64,000 bases of DNA from Holophagales bacterium (lineage in GTDB: Bacteria; Acidobacteriota; Thermoanaerobaculia; UBA5066): contig JADKBZ010000003.1 of the NCBI GenBank assembly GCA_016714815.1, positions 496,001 through 560,000 of the forward strand, written 5' to 3'. Positions within the stretch are counted from its first letter, which is position 1, and each line of letters begins with the position of its first letter. Under the pieces are notes generated by a model. It did no database searches. It was not told where the DNA came from and saw only the letters and a list, made by a program, of their open reading frames with translations. Of the stretch, positions 8,603-16,607 are shown in pieces. The translations under genes and the position numbers were made by a program.

Positions 8603-9889
8603 TCAGTCGTCCCTGAGCGGCCCCGGGGCGGTCGCTGGCCGCGCGACGGCCGCCTCCCCCACGACCTGCTTGCCGAACGCGAGGTTGAAGACGGGGAGCG
8701 CCGTCAGCGTCGTGACGATCGCCATGACGACCATGATGGAGAAGAGCGTCGGCGTGATGACGCCGCGCTCGAGGCCGATGTTGAGGATGATCAGCTCCAT
8801 CAGGCCCCGGGCGTTCATCAGCGCGCCGATCCCCACCGCCTCGCGGTGCGGTTCTCCGCTGAAGCGCGCCGCGGCGTAGCAGGCGCCCCCCTTTCCGAGC
8901 GTGGCGGCGAGGAGGACGAGGAGCGCCAGGCCCCAGAGGGCGAACGAGTTCACGAGGCCGATTCGGGTGTTCAGCCCCGAGTAGACGAAGAAGAGCGGCA
9001 GGAGAAGGTTCACCGTCAGCGGCTGGACCTGCTTCTCGATCCGCCGGGCGATCTCGCCCCGCGGCATCGCTGTGCCGAGGACGAACGCGCCGAAGACGGC
9101 GTAGATCCCGACCTTGTCGGTGTACCAGGCCGCGGCGGCGAGAAGCATGAGCGCCCCGGGCAGGGCGACGCTGTCGTACGCCTCGCGCTTCTCGATCCAC
9201 GCCCCGGCGCGCGCGAGGACGGGCCGGAGAACGAAGAATGCGAAGAGGGCGAAGGCGATGCCGCCGCCGATCGCCCAGACGGCGATCGAGGCCTGCCCCG
9301 AGAAGCTCGCGAGGACGACCGCGAGGATGCACCACGCCGCCGCGTCGTCCGCCGAGCCGGCCGCCAGCGCGAGAGTTCCCATCGACGTCCCCGAGAGGCC
9401 GCGCTCGTAGATGATCCGCGCGAGCATCGGGAAAGCGGTGATCGACATCGCCGCGCCCATGAAGAGGGCCGCCTCGCCGACCGAGACCTTCGCCGCGAAG
9501 AGGGCCGGGTCGCCGTGAAAGGCCACGGCGATGAGCGACCCGAGGGCGAAAGGAGTCAGGATGCCCGCCCACGAGACGGTTACGGCGCTCCGGGCCCGGC
9601 TCCGAAGGAGCTCGATATCGAAGTCGAGGCCGACGAGGAACATGTAGAGGACGAGGCCGATCTGGGCGACGACGTAGAGGACCGGCATCATCGCCTTCGG
9701 AAAGAGCGCCTGCTGGGCCTGGGGCGCGATCAGGCCGAGGAGCGACGGGCCGATCAGGACCCCGGCGATCATCTCTCCCACGACCTGCGGCTGGCCGACG
9801 AACCGCGCGAGATAGCCGACGAGCCGGCAGGCGAGGAGGATCGCCGCAAGCGCGAGGAAGAAGACGATCGACAGCTCGTGGTTCGTCAT
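8603..9889 (-). CDS. CPA2-family cation:proton antiporter
   Basis: 428 residues with about 12 membrane helices across the whole length. Family motifs: VVGEMIAGVLIGPSLLG in an early helix, YMFLVGLDFDIELL, and MSITAFPMLARIIYERG followed by a helix with two adjacent Asp residues (AGSADDAAAWCIL), which are the likely ion-binding pair. There is no C-terminal TrkA/RCK domain, so it is shorter than KefB/KefC. Expected role: exchange of Na+ or K+ for protons across the inner membrane. Transcribed on the minus strand, downstream of the PQQ-type dehydrogenase gene, with a strong inverted repeat (9921-9960) between them. Confidence 0.88.
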   Translation of the reverse strand: MTNHELSIVFFLALAAILLACRLVGYLARFVGQPQVVGEMIAGVLIGPSLLGLIAPQAQQALFPKAMMPVLYVVAQIGLVLYMFLVGLDFDIELLRSRARSAVTVSWAGILTPFALGSLIAVAFHGDPALFAAKVSVGEAALFMGAAMSITAFPMLARIIYERGLSGTSMGTLALAAGSADDAAAWCILAVVLASFSGQASIAVWAIGGGIAFALFAFFVLRPVLARAGAWIEKREAYDSVALPGALMLLAAAAWYTDKVGIYAVFGAFVLGTAMPRGEIARRIEKQVQPLTVNLLLPLFFVYSGLNTRIGLVNSFALWGLALLVLLAATLGKGGACYAAARFSGEPHREAVGIGALMNARGLMELIILNIGLERGVITPTLFSIMVVMAIVTTLTALPVFNLAFGKQVVGEAAVARPATAPGPLRDD

Positions 9890-9920
9890 TTTCGGCGGAC
9901 TTTAACCGGATTCGTGCCGG

Positions 9921-9960
9921 CCGTGACGTCGCGGACCGGTCCCGGGCTGCGACGTCACGG
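9921..9960. repeat. Perfect 12-bp inverted repeat between antiporter and dehydrogenase genes
   Basis: Arms CCGTGACGTCGC (9921-9932) and GCGACGTCACGG (9949-9960) are perfect complements around a 16-base spacer. It lies 17 bases past the stop of the minus-strand dehydrogenase gene and about 30 bases upstream of the antiporter start. No T-run follows on the minus strand, so it could be a transcript-end hairpin or a dyad operator for the antiporter gene (each arm contains TGACGTC). Confidence 0.6.
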
Positions 9961-9977
9961 TACTGCTGGCCGGCCGG

Positions 9978-12206
9978 CTACTCGAAGAACCCCGACACGT
10001 CGACAACGACGTCGACGGGCCCGGCGGAGCCGTTCGCCACCTTCAGGGTCCCGTCCCCGTCCACCGAAAGCAGCATGACCGTCGCGCTGGCGCGCGTCCG
10101 CCCGGCCGGGAAGCTCACGGTGGAAGTCCCGGAGCCGGCGGCGAGGTGCCCCGGAAAGACGCTCAGGCTCCCCGGTGCCGAGGGGGTGACGGCCGTGACG
10201 TTCAGGACGACGGAGTACGCCGCGGCCGGCACGCCGCAGGCGCCCGCAACCGCGAAGGCGCGTGTCTCGAGGGCCGCCAGCGCTCCGCCTGAGGACCTCG
10301 TGTCGGCCACCCGGCACGGGGTGACGGCGTGGAAGGCGGATCCGCTGAGCGCGAATGTCGCTGACCGGGAGAGGTCGGCCGCCGGGGTCGTGACGACGTG
10401 CGTCGCGGCCCCGCCGTCGGACCACGCGGAGAACGCGAGCTTTCGTCCGTCGGGTAGGACCTGCCCCGGCGCGCCGAGCGCGAGGTCCCAGCCTTCCCAC
10501 GACACGACCGTCGACGGCGCCGTCACCCCTTCGCCGTTCACGGTGAGCCGCGCGCCGGCCGGATCGGTCGACAGCGAGACGTTTCTCTTTCGCGGGAGGA
10601 GGTCGAGGCGCACGTCCGCCGAGAGGAGACCAGCGGAATCCTGGGCCTGGAGGTGGACCTCGAGGAAGCTGTTCGTCGCCGCCAGGAGATCCGCGGGCGC
10701 AGGCGCGATGAACTGGATCCCCGCGCCCGTCCCCGACTGGAACGGGACGGTCTGGGTGCCGTGATGGAGAAGGACCGTCCAGTGGAGGCCCGCTGGCGGG
10801 ACGGAACCGTCCTCCGGGTCGGCCGCCGCGCCGGTGATCGTCACCGTCTCCCCGACCGCGAACGACGTCCCTCCTGCCGGCGGATCGATCGCCGCGACCG
10901 GCGGCGCGTTCGGTCCGTCCGGGGAGTAGCTCAGCCGGCGCACCTGGCCTCCGGCAGCATAAGTCGTGTAGTAGAGCGCCTGCGTCGCCCCGTACGGACC
11001 GAAGAGGAGCGACGTGGCGCTCGAGCCGCCCAGGTTCGAGACGAACGGCGTCGCGGACGACACGAGCCCTCCCCCCGCCGGGATCCGGAAGATCGCCCCG
11101 CAAATGTAGTCGGCGAGGAGATACGTCCCGTCGTAAGCGGCCGGCCAGACGCCGTTCGGGACGAAGGCGCCGCCGGTGATCGAGTTGCAGCCGGAGATCG
11201 ACGTTCCCGGAACCGCCGCCCCGTGCTCATACTCGAAGAGCGGATCCCGCATCCCGCCCGGGGCCGGGCTGCACCTGCCCGTCGTACTGTTGACGCGCGT
11301 CCCCTCGCGGCAGTTCCAGCCGTAGTCGATCCCGGCCGCCAGCTCGTCCACCTCCTCGCGAACGTTCTGCCCGACGTCGTTCACGAATATCCGCGTGCCG
11401 GCCGCGTTCGGGTCCGTCGCGAAGCGGAAGGGATTCCGGAATCCCCATGCGTACGTCTCCTGGCAGCGGCTGCCCGGAGTCGTACCGCCCGTCAGGTTGC
11501 AGCGGGCGGTCCCCGCGCCCTGGAAGGGGTTCGTGGCGGGAATCCCCCCGTCGCGCGTGACCCGCAGGATCTTCCCGCCGAGCTCGAACTCGTCGCGCGA
11601 GGCGTCGTTCGCGCCGCCGCTCTCGCTGTCTCCAGCCCAGTCCGTTCCGCCGTCCCCCGTCGAGACGTAGAGGTACCCGTCGCGCCCGAAGCGGAGGTCT
11701 CCCGCGTTGTGGTTGCCGCCGAACGAGCGGATGCCATCGACGAGGACGACCTCGCTCCCGGGGTCGATCACGTTCGTGTCGGGGAGGACGAAGCGGGACA
11801 CGCGATTGCGCGCCCCGTCGATCCCGGTCGCGCAGGAGCCGGTGGCGTTGCGCGTGTAGAAGAGAAAGACGGAGCGATTCGTCGCGAAGTCCGGGTCGAC
11901 CGCGACGCCGAGGAGGCCACGCTCGGAATTGGTGCAGATCTGCGAGGCGGAGAGCGTGAGGGCCGGAGTCGCCAGCAGCGCCCCCGCCGCCGTGACGACC
12001 CGGAGGCTCCCGCTCTGCCGGGTCACGAGCAGCCGGCCGTCGGGAGTGAAGGCCATCGACGTCGGGCCCGGAACGGAGACGACGAGCCCGTCGACGAAGC
12101 CGGACGGGACGACGGGCTGGGTCCGGGCCACGCGCGCGGACGCGGCGAGAAGCACGAAGAGAGAGAGGCCCTGGGAGGCGGCTCGGAGCGATCGGCAATG
12201 GTCCAT
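9978..12206 (-). CDS. Secreted PQQ-dependent sugar dehydrogenase-like protein with Ig-like region and C-terminal CRxxDTR domain
   Basis: 742 residues from ATG 12206, preceded by AAAGGA; an in-frame start 31 codons further upstream has no ribosome site. A signal peptide ends near ARVARTQP. A six-bladed glucose/sorbosone dehydrogenase domain follows (about 30-430), with GGNHNAGDLRFGRDGYLYVS (catalytic His region), TYAWGFRNPFRF and DVGQNVREEVDELAAG. Then come an Ig-like/PKD-like segment, a short beta segment, and a 115-residue C-terminal domain running from VTPCRVADTRSSGG to VDVSGFFE. The same domain closes the protein at 62325. Likely secreted or surface-bound and oxidising sugars or related alcohols with PQQ; the substrate is unknown. 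Confidence 0.85.
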   Translation of the reverse strand: MDHCRSLRAASQGLSLFVLLAASARVARTQPVVPSGFVDGLVVSVPGPTSMAFTPDGRLLVTRQSGSLRVVTAAGALLATPALTLSASQICTNSERGLLGVAVDPDFATNRSVFLFYTRNATGSCATGIDGARNRVSRFVLPDTNVIDPGSEVVLVDGIRSFGGNHNAGDLRFGRDGYLYVSTGDGGTDWAGDSESGGANDASRDEFELGGKILRVTRDGGIPATNPFQGAGTARCNLTGGTTPGSRCQETYAWGFRNPFRFATDPNAAGTRIFVNDVGQNVREEVDELAAGIDYGWNCREGTRVNSTTGRCSPAPGGMRDPLFEYEHGAAVPGTSISGCNSITGGAFVPNGVWPAAYDGTYLLADYICGAIFRIPAGGGLVSSATPFVSNLGGSSATSLLFGPYGATQALYYTTYAAGGQVRRLSYSPDGPNAPPVAAIDPPAGGTSFAVGETVTITGAAADPEDGSVPPAGLHWTVLLHHGTQTVPFQSGTGAGIQFIAPAPADLLAATNSFLEVHLQAQDSAGLLSADVRLDLLPRKRNVSLSTDPAGARLTVNGEGVTAPSTVVSWEGWDLALGAPGQVLPDGRKLAFSAWSDGGAATHVVTTPAADLSRSATFALSGSAFHAVTPCRVADTRSSGGALAALETRAFAVAGACGVPAAAYSVVLNVTAVTPSAPGSLSVFPGHLAAGSGTSTVSFPAGRTRASATVMLLSVDGDGTLKVANGSAGPVDVVVDVSGFFE

Positions 12207-12346
12207 CAGATCGTCCTTTCGGGCGGGTCCGTGGGCCGACGGTCCGCGTGCCTGGATGATACCGATGCGCTCGTCCGGGTCCCCGCGGCCCGGGGGCACG
12301 GCTCCTTCGCCCTGGGCCTCCCGGAGTCGTTACACTCGTCCCGCCC

Positions 12347-13432
12347 GTGTCCGCGCCTTCGCCCACGCCGTCGCCCTGGCTCTTCTCCCGCCGCGCCGAC
12401 CTCCTCCTCTTCGGCGGGCCCGCCCTGGCGTCCCTCCTCCTCCTCGCGCTCGGCGCGCGGACGGGCGACCTGGACGGAGACCTTCCTCTCGTCCTCTGGG
12501 TGCTCACGGTCCTCGGCGTCGACGTCGCGCACGTCTGGTCGACCGGCTGGCGGGTCTACGCCGACCCGGAGGAGTTCCGCCGCCGGCCAGCGCTCTACCT
12601 CGCGATCCCCGTCTCCGCGTATGCCGCGGGCGTCGTCCTTTACACTGCCGGCCCTCTCGTCTTCTGGCGCGTCCTCGCCTACCTCGCCACCTTCCACTTC
12701 GTGCGGCAGCAGTACGGCTGGGTCGCGCTCTACCGGCGCAAGGGGGGCGAGAACGACGAGCCGGGCGCCGGCTGGCAACGCCGCCTCGACGCCGTCACGA
12801 TCTACGGCGCCACCCTCGCCCCGCTGGTCTGGTGGCACGCCGCGCTCCCGAGGCGATTCCACTGGCTCCTCGCCGGCGACTACGTATCCGGGCTTCCGGC
12901 GTGGGCCGGCCCCGCGGCACTCGGGGCGTTCGGCATCGTCTTCGCCCTCTGGCTCGGAAAGGAGGCGCGGCGCCTCGCCACGGGCCTCCCCGTCTCGTGG
13001 GGAAAGCTCCTCGTCGTCGGGACGACGGCTCTCTCCTGGCACCTCGGAATCGTCGTGTTCAACAGCGACTACGCCTTTGCCGTGACGAACGTCCTCGTCC
13101 ACGGCGTCCCCTACCTCGGCCTCGTCTTCCTTTCGCTGCGGAAGGCCGCCGGGGCGCGTGCGGCGGCCTCGCGTCCGTCCGTCCTCGCGGACTTCGGCGC
13201 GCGTCACGCCGCCCTCTTCCTCGCGCCGCTCGTCGCCTTCGCCTTCCTCGAGGAGTGGGGCTGGGACCGCCTCCTCTGGCACGAGAACGGCGCGCTCTTT
13301 CCCGGCGCCGCGCTCGACCCCGGTCCGGTCCTCCTCTCACTCCTCGTCCCGCTCCTCGCCCTCCCCCAGGCGACGCACTACCTCCTCGACGCCTGGATCT
13401 GGAGGGGCTTCACGCCGGAATCGCCGGAGTAG
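12347..13432 (+). CDS. Polytopic membrane protein of unknown function
   Basis: 361 residues, GTG start, divergent from the dehydrogenase gene. About eight to nine hydrophobic helices are spread over the length. Conserved-looking polar positions inside helices include VDVAHVWSTGWR, TFHFVRQQYGW, WHLGIVVFNSDYAF, LVHGVPYLGLVF and QATHYLLDAWIW. This scatter of histidines resembles membrane di-iron or carotenoid-cleaving enzymes, but I cannot assign a family. There is no signal peptide. It stands alone: the next gene is an unrelated antitoxin relic. Confidence 0.65.
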   Translation: MSAPSPTPSPWLFSRRADLLLFGGPALASLLLLALGARTGDLDGDLPLVLWVLTVLGVDVAHVWSTGWRVYADPEEFRRRPALYLAIPVSAYAAGVVLYTAGPLVFWRVLAYLATFHFVRQQYGWVALYRRKGGENDEPGAGWQRRLDAVTIYGATLAPLVWWHAALPRRFHWLLAGDYVSGLPAWAGPAALGAFGIVFALWLGKEARRLATGLPVSWGKLLVVGTTALSWHLGIVVFNSDYAFAVTNVLVHGVPYLGLVFLSLRKAAGARAAASRPSVLADFGARHAALFLAPLVAFAFLEEWGWDRLLWHENGALFPGAALDPGPVLLSLLVPLLALPQATHYLLDAWIWRGFTPESPE

Positions 13433-13514
13433 GCCCGGCGCGCAAGGCCCCGTTCCGGCCGGGACGGCACGGCCCGCCCATCGATGAGTCTGCTGTCGTA
13501 CGATCTCCCGGTCG

Positions 13515-13732
13515 ATGGAGGCATGCATACGCACGGTGACGGTTTCCCCGAAGCTCCAGGTCGTGATCGACCGCGAGATCCGCGAGGCGATGAGGCCGAA
13601 GGCGGGAGAGAAGATCCAGGTGTTCCGGTTCCGGAACCGGCTGGAGCTGGTGCCGCAGTGGGAAACGCGTCGATGCGCGGCTACTTGAAGGGGATCGACA
13701 CGACCGTCGAGAGGGATCCGGACCGTATATGA
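13515..13732 (+). pseudogene. AbrB/SpoVT-type antitoxin, frameshifted relic
   Basis: From ATG 13515 the frame reads RTVTVSPKLQVVIDREIREA followed by MRPKAGEKIQVFRFRNRLEL, a clear SpoVT-AbrB DNA-binding domain. After ELVPQ the frame drifts and stops at 13688. The expected C-terminus, MRGYLKGIDTTVERDPDRI, is in another frame and ends at the TGA at 13730-13732. A single-base loss near 13655-13672 explains this. A VapC-like start follows with ATGA overlap, so this was the antitoxin of a VapBC-type module. The broken reading frame argues it is no longer functional unless the indel is an assembly error. Confidence 0.75.
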
Positions 13733-13764
13733 ACCTCGTCGACTCCTGCAGGCGGCTCGAGTGA
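13729..13764 (+). pseudogene. VapC PIN-domain toxin remnant (first 11 codons)
   Basis: ATG 13729 overlaps the antitoxin stop as ATGA and encodes MNLVDSCRRLE before a TGA. This resembles the start of PIN-domain VapC toxins (M-VVDSSGWLEY pattern with the first catalytic Asp). The stop overlaps the GTG start of speD, so the rest of the toxin gene has been deleted and speD now begins exactly at the junction. Confidence 0.6.
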
Positions 13765-14111
13765 ACTCGCTCGGGACCCACCTCCTCCTCGACCTCGCGG
13801 GCGCCCCCTTCGCGACACTCGACGACCCCGCCGTCATCGAGTCCGCGCTCGTCACGACCGTGGCCGCGATGGGCGCCCAGGTCCTGGGCGTCCACCTCCA
13901 CCGCCTGGCGCCCCAGGGAATCTCGGGGGTCGTCGTCATCTCCGAGTCGCACCTGACGATCCACACCTGGCCCGAGCGCGGCGAGGCCGCCGTCGACCTC
14001 TTCACCTGCGGCGACGCGGCGCGCGCGCGCGCCGCCGTGGCGGCGCTGATCGCGCACCTCGGCGCGACGGTCTCGACGCTCCGGGAGATCTCCCGGGGCG
14101 CCGCCGGCTGA
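13761..14111 (+). CDS. speD: S-adenosylmethionine decarboxylase proenzyme, prokaryotic type
   Basis: 116 residues, GTG start. The processing and active-site region GVVVISESHLTIHTWPE contains the Ser that is self-cleaved to give the pyruvoyl group (near residue 62), and DLFTCGD supplies the catalytic Cys (near 82). Length and layout are normal for class 1B SpeD. It makes decarboxylated SAM, the aminopropyl donor for the spermidine-synthase-like protein encoded at 5411, although the two are 7 kb apart. The start overlaps the stop of a VapC remnant, so its native upstream region appears to have been replaced. Confidence 0.92.
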   Translation: MNSLGTHLLLDLAGAPFATLDDPAVIESALVTTVAAMGAQVLGVHLHRLAPQGISGVVVISESHLTIHTWPERGEAAVDLFTCGDAARARAAVAALIAHLGATVSTLREISRGAAG

Positions 14112-14129
14112 CGGCACCCCACCGGGAGC

Positions 14130-14591
14130 TCAGAACGACGCGACGACGAAGAGCCGGGGTCCCACGAACGAGTAGATCGCCGAGAAGCGGTGGAGCTCTT
14201 CGCTGTCGAACGTCCCGTCGATCTGCCCTCCGGCCGCGTAGGTGGCGTCGTCCCAGACGATCGACTCGTCGATCGCCCGCCTCCCCTCGCGCCAGATCTT
14301 CTCGTAGCTGACCTGGACGTAGCTCACGTTCGAGAAGCGCCACTGCCCTACCAGACGGACGTGCTGCTGCATGACCGGGATGTCGAGGAGCTTCTCGAGA
14401 TCGATCGTCGCTTCGGCGCTGGCGATTCCGTCCCGCGTGGCGCTGAGGCTCGCCTCGGTGTCGAACGAATCCCACGCGCCGCCGAGCTCGAACTGGAACC
14501 GGTTCTTCGCCCCTTCCGGGTAGTCCGCGGCGCGAACGGACGAACCGGCGAGCGCGAGGGCCAACACGAGTACGACACGAAGCTTCTTCAT
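14130..14591 (-). CDS. Outer-membrane beta-barrel-like protein, short paralog
   Basis: 153 residues from ATG 14591, preceded by a strong AGGAGG. Signal peptide MKKLRVVLVLALALAGSSVR. The mature part has alternating beta patterns: RFQFELGGAWDSFDTE, IDLEKLLDIP, LVGQWRFSNVSYVQVSYEK and a final aromatic Phe. It aligns by eye with the first half of the 288-residue protein at 17158 (GGFFQKF, ISLEDDLGI, DGYWRFGRHGRLEFSY, the D-TY-AGG segment, then YSF). It stops just after the YSF point where the longer paralog continues, so it is either a half-length barrel or a truncated copy. Confidence 0.65.
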   Translation of the reverse strand: MKKLRVVLVLALALAGSSVRAADYPEGAKNRFQFELGGAWDSFDTEASLSATRDGIASAEATIDLEKLLDIPVMQQHVRLVGQWRFSNVSYVQVSYEKIWREGRRAIDESIVWDDATYAAGGQIDGTFDSEELHRFSAIYSFVGPRLFVVASF

Positions 14592-14954
14592 CTCTCTCCT
14601 CCTGGCGGCCAGGAGGCAGTTCGCCGCTGCGCCTCCGCGTAGGGGTCTCCCGGGAACCGATGGCAAACCCTCCGATTTCCCTTCGATTCCGCGCCGACCG
14701 CGCGGCAGAACGCCTGTATCGGAAATCGGCAATCGCCGCCTGGTGTTCTTACGAGGATTCGACCGGTGCCCGATGAGGCTACTATTCTTGCCGATCAACC
14801 CGCCGCTCGTTCGGACGAAGGACGGACACTGGGCCCCTCGAACAGCTTCTCCGGCCTCCGGCTCCACCCCCGAATGCACGAGCGCCGAAGATCACCCGGA
14901 TCACCCGGGTCCCAAACAGGCGGCGTCGAGCAATCGCACCGCAGGACGATCCGA
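14592..14954. promoter_or_regulatory. 363-bp divergent intergenic region
   Basis: This lies between the minus-strand barrel gene (start 14591) and the plus-strand secreted protein (start 14955). It is less GC-rich in places (around 14715-14800, TATCGGAAATCGGCAATC) than flanking genes and should hold both promoters. I could not pick a convincing -35/-10 pair. In-frame extensions into it on both strands look like non-coding read-through. Confidence 0.4.
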
Positions 14955-15392
14955 ATGATGATGACCACCCCCACCGTCGCTCTTGCCCTCGCGCTTTCCG
15001 CAACTGCGTTTGCAGCCCCGCCGGCGGCGCCGGCTCCGAAGTCCGACCCGAAGATGGCCCTGGCGGCCGAGAAGGCGAGCGACGAGGCCGCCACGCTGGT
15101 TGCTCAGACGCGAGCGGACATCCAGAAGGACCGCAATGCCATCGTGGGCGCCGCGATGGACCTCACCGACGCGTCGGCCGGCCCCTTCCGGGAGCTCTAC
15201 GCGCAGGCCGCCAGGCTCCTCACGGATATGCTCTCGATCCAGAAGCAGGAAGCTTCGACGAAGCCCGAGTGGGCCGCGAAGTTCCAGGCGAAGCTCCCGG
15301 GCAAGTTCGTCGCCCGCTTCTTCCAGGTCGACAACAAGCTCGACGCCATCATCCACTTCCAGCTCGCTGCCGAAGTCCCGCTCGTCGAGTAG
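14955..15392 (+). CDS. Small secreted alpha-helical protein, unknown function
   Basis: 145 residues starting at a run of three ATG codons (14955, 14958, 14961), with AGGA about 8 bases upstream of the first. Signal peptide MMMTTPTVALALALSATAFA, cleaved near AFAAPPAA. The mature protein is helical and charged (AEKASDEAATLVAQTRADIQ, LSIQKQEASTKPEWAAKF). No recognised domain and no cysteines. A beta-barrel gene follows within 1-60 bases. Probably periplasmic. Confidence 0.6.
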   Translation: MMMTTPTVALALALSATAFAAPPAAPAPKSDPKMALAAEKASDEAATLVAQTRADIQKDRNAIVGAAMDLTDASAGPFRELYAQAARLLTDMLSIQKQEASTKPEWAAKFQAKLPGKFVARFFQVDNKLDAIIHFQLAAEVPLVE

Positions 15393-16167
15393 CAACGGAA
15401 AAGAGCGGGAGAACCGTCGGAAAACCCGTTCGAAGGCCCTCGCGCTCGTCTCCCTCCTCGTGCTCGTCGCGCTCGCCCCCATCGCCGCCGCCCAGGACCG
15501 CGGGGTCGAGATCACGCCCACCGTCGGCTACCGCTTCGGCGGGAGGGTGTCGACGTTCGACAACACGATCATCGACTCGATCGAAGTCCCCGAGACCGTC
15601 AGCTACGGCATTGCCGCCGAGTGGCCCGTCCGCCCGAACCTGAACCTCGAGGTCCTCTGGAGCCACCAGGACATCTCGCTCGAGGCCCAGCTCGAGGGGA
15701 CCCCGCCGGCCGGCGTCGACCCCGCGTTCTCCCACTTCAACATCGACACCGTCCAGGTCGGCGGCCTCTGGCAGTCCGGCCGCAGGGGCGACGAGGTCCG
15801 CGGCTACTTCGACTTCCTTGTCGGCAGGAGCGTCCTCACCCCCGCGCCAGAGTACGAGTCGCTCACGCGCTTCTCCATGACCCTCGGCGGAGGCGCCAAG
15901 TTCCGGATCTCCGACAAGATCGGCTTCCGCATCGGCCTTCGCTGGATGCCGGTCTACCTCAGCTCCGAGGGGACCGGCTACGGCTGGTGCGACCCCTGCA
16001 GGGGCTGCACCGAGTACTACGAATCGAACTACCTCTACCAGACCGACGCCCACGTCGGCCTGATCCTCAAGTTCCGACCCGGCCCCCGGCCTGAGAATCA
16101 GGGCCCGTTCCGCCCACCACGAGGGGCGGGCTCTCGCCCGCCCCTCGCGCGGCACCTGCGGTGCTAA
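15393..16167 (+). CDS. Outer-membrane beta-barrel protein with no canonical start codon
   Basis: The frame encodes a basic N-region (ENRRKTRSK), a hydrophobic signal core (ALALVSLLVLVALAPIAAAQ) and a mature barrel: ITPTVGYRFGGRVSTF, NLNLEVLWSHQDISLEAQL, VRGYFDFLVGRSV, GGGAKFRISDKIGFRIGLRW, then HVGLILKF. This is the opacity/OmpA-like barrel pattern. No ATG, GTG or TTG lies between the previous gene's stop (15390-15392) and the signal core; the first GTG (15460) would cut the signal peptide. After LILKF, where barrels usually end, the frame runs on about 30 residues through a hairpin to 16167. Both ends may be affected by indels. The left boundary given here is approximate. Confidence 0.6.
16121..16146 (+). 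terminator. Strong hairpin at the end of the barrel gene
   Basis: Perfect 11-bp stem GAGGGGCGGGC (16121-16131) and GCCCGCCCCTC (16136-16146) around TCTC. A second small hairpin, GCACC-TGC-GGTGC (16152-16164), leads into AAGCTTTTTCTC. Together they look like a transcription end, although the open frame of the barrel gene still crosses the first hairpin. Confidence 0.6.
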
Positions 16168-16221
16168 GCTTTTTCTCGTCCGATCCGCGACTCGACGAGG
16201 ACGGAAGAGAAGGGGAGACAC

Positions 16222-16491
16222 ATGAAGAGGATCTCGGTCGCCGTCGTCTCGACCCTCACGATGCTCGCCGTCAGTGGCAGCGCGCTCGCCACGATGGAAA
16301 TCTACAAGGAGCTGAAGGCAAAGGAATCCACCGTCACCTGTCAGACCTGCCACGTCGCGAAGATGCCGAAGAAGGAAGCCGCCGACCTGAACGACTTCGG
16401 CAAGACGGTCAAGGCGGCCAAGGGCAAGGACGGCAAGATCGACTGGACGAAGGTCTCCTACAAGGCCCCCGCCGCCGGCGTGGCTCCCTGA
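16222..16491 (+). CDS. Small periplasmic monoheme c-type cytochrome-like protein
   Basis: 89 residues with a GAGAAGGGGAGA ribosome site just upstream. Signal peptide MKRISVAVVSTLTMLAVSGS with ALA-type cleavage. One heme motif, CQTCH (TVTCQTCHVAKMPKK), and a lysine-rich tail with a single Met-Pro after the heme site (KMPKK) that could supply an axial Met. It is the size of small diheme or monoheme electron-transfer proteins. It is followed by its own hairpin terminator and is likely a single-gene unit. Confidence 0.8.
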   Translation: MKRISVAVVSTLTMLAVSGSALATMEIYKELKAKESTVTCQTCHVAKMPKKEAADLNDFGKTVKAAKGKDGKIDWTKVSYKAPAAGVAP

Positions 16492-16529
16492 TAGACGGGC
16501 CCTGGCCCCGGTTTCAACCAGTGTTTCGC

Positions 16530-16570
16530 GCCCGCCCCGCCGCAAGGCGCGGCGGGCGTTCTTCCTTTCT
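16530..16570 (+). terminator. Intrinsic terminator after cytochrome gene
   Basis: Outer stem GCCCGCC (16530-16536) and GGCGGGC (16551-16557), with an inner CGCC/GGCG stem closed by a GCAA tetraloop (16538-16549), is followed by the pyrimidine tract GTTCTTCCTTTCTC. Confidence 0.7.
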
Positions 16571-16607
16571 CTTCCCTTGCGCCAGAACTCCCGAAGGGGC
16601 GAGGAAG

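Noticed and set aside
9955..11103. Other long frames overlapping the dehydrogenase gene
   Set aside because: Arg/Gly/Pro-rich antisense or out-of-frame shadows without motifs.
13484..13732. Reading frame starting MSLLSYDLPVDGG across the antitoxin relic
   Set aside because: Its first part is not protein-like. Only its end belongs to the AbrB C-terminus, and the real N-terminus is in the frame from 13515.
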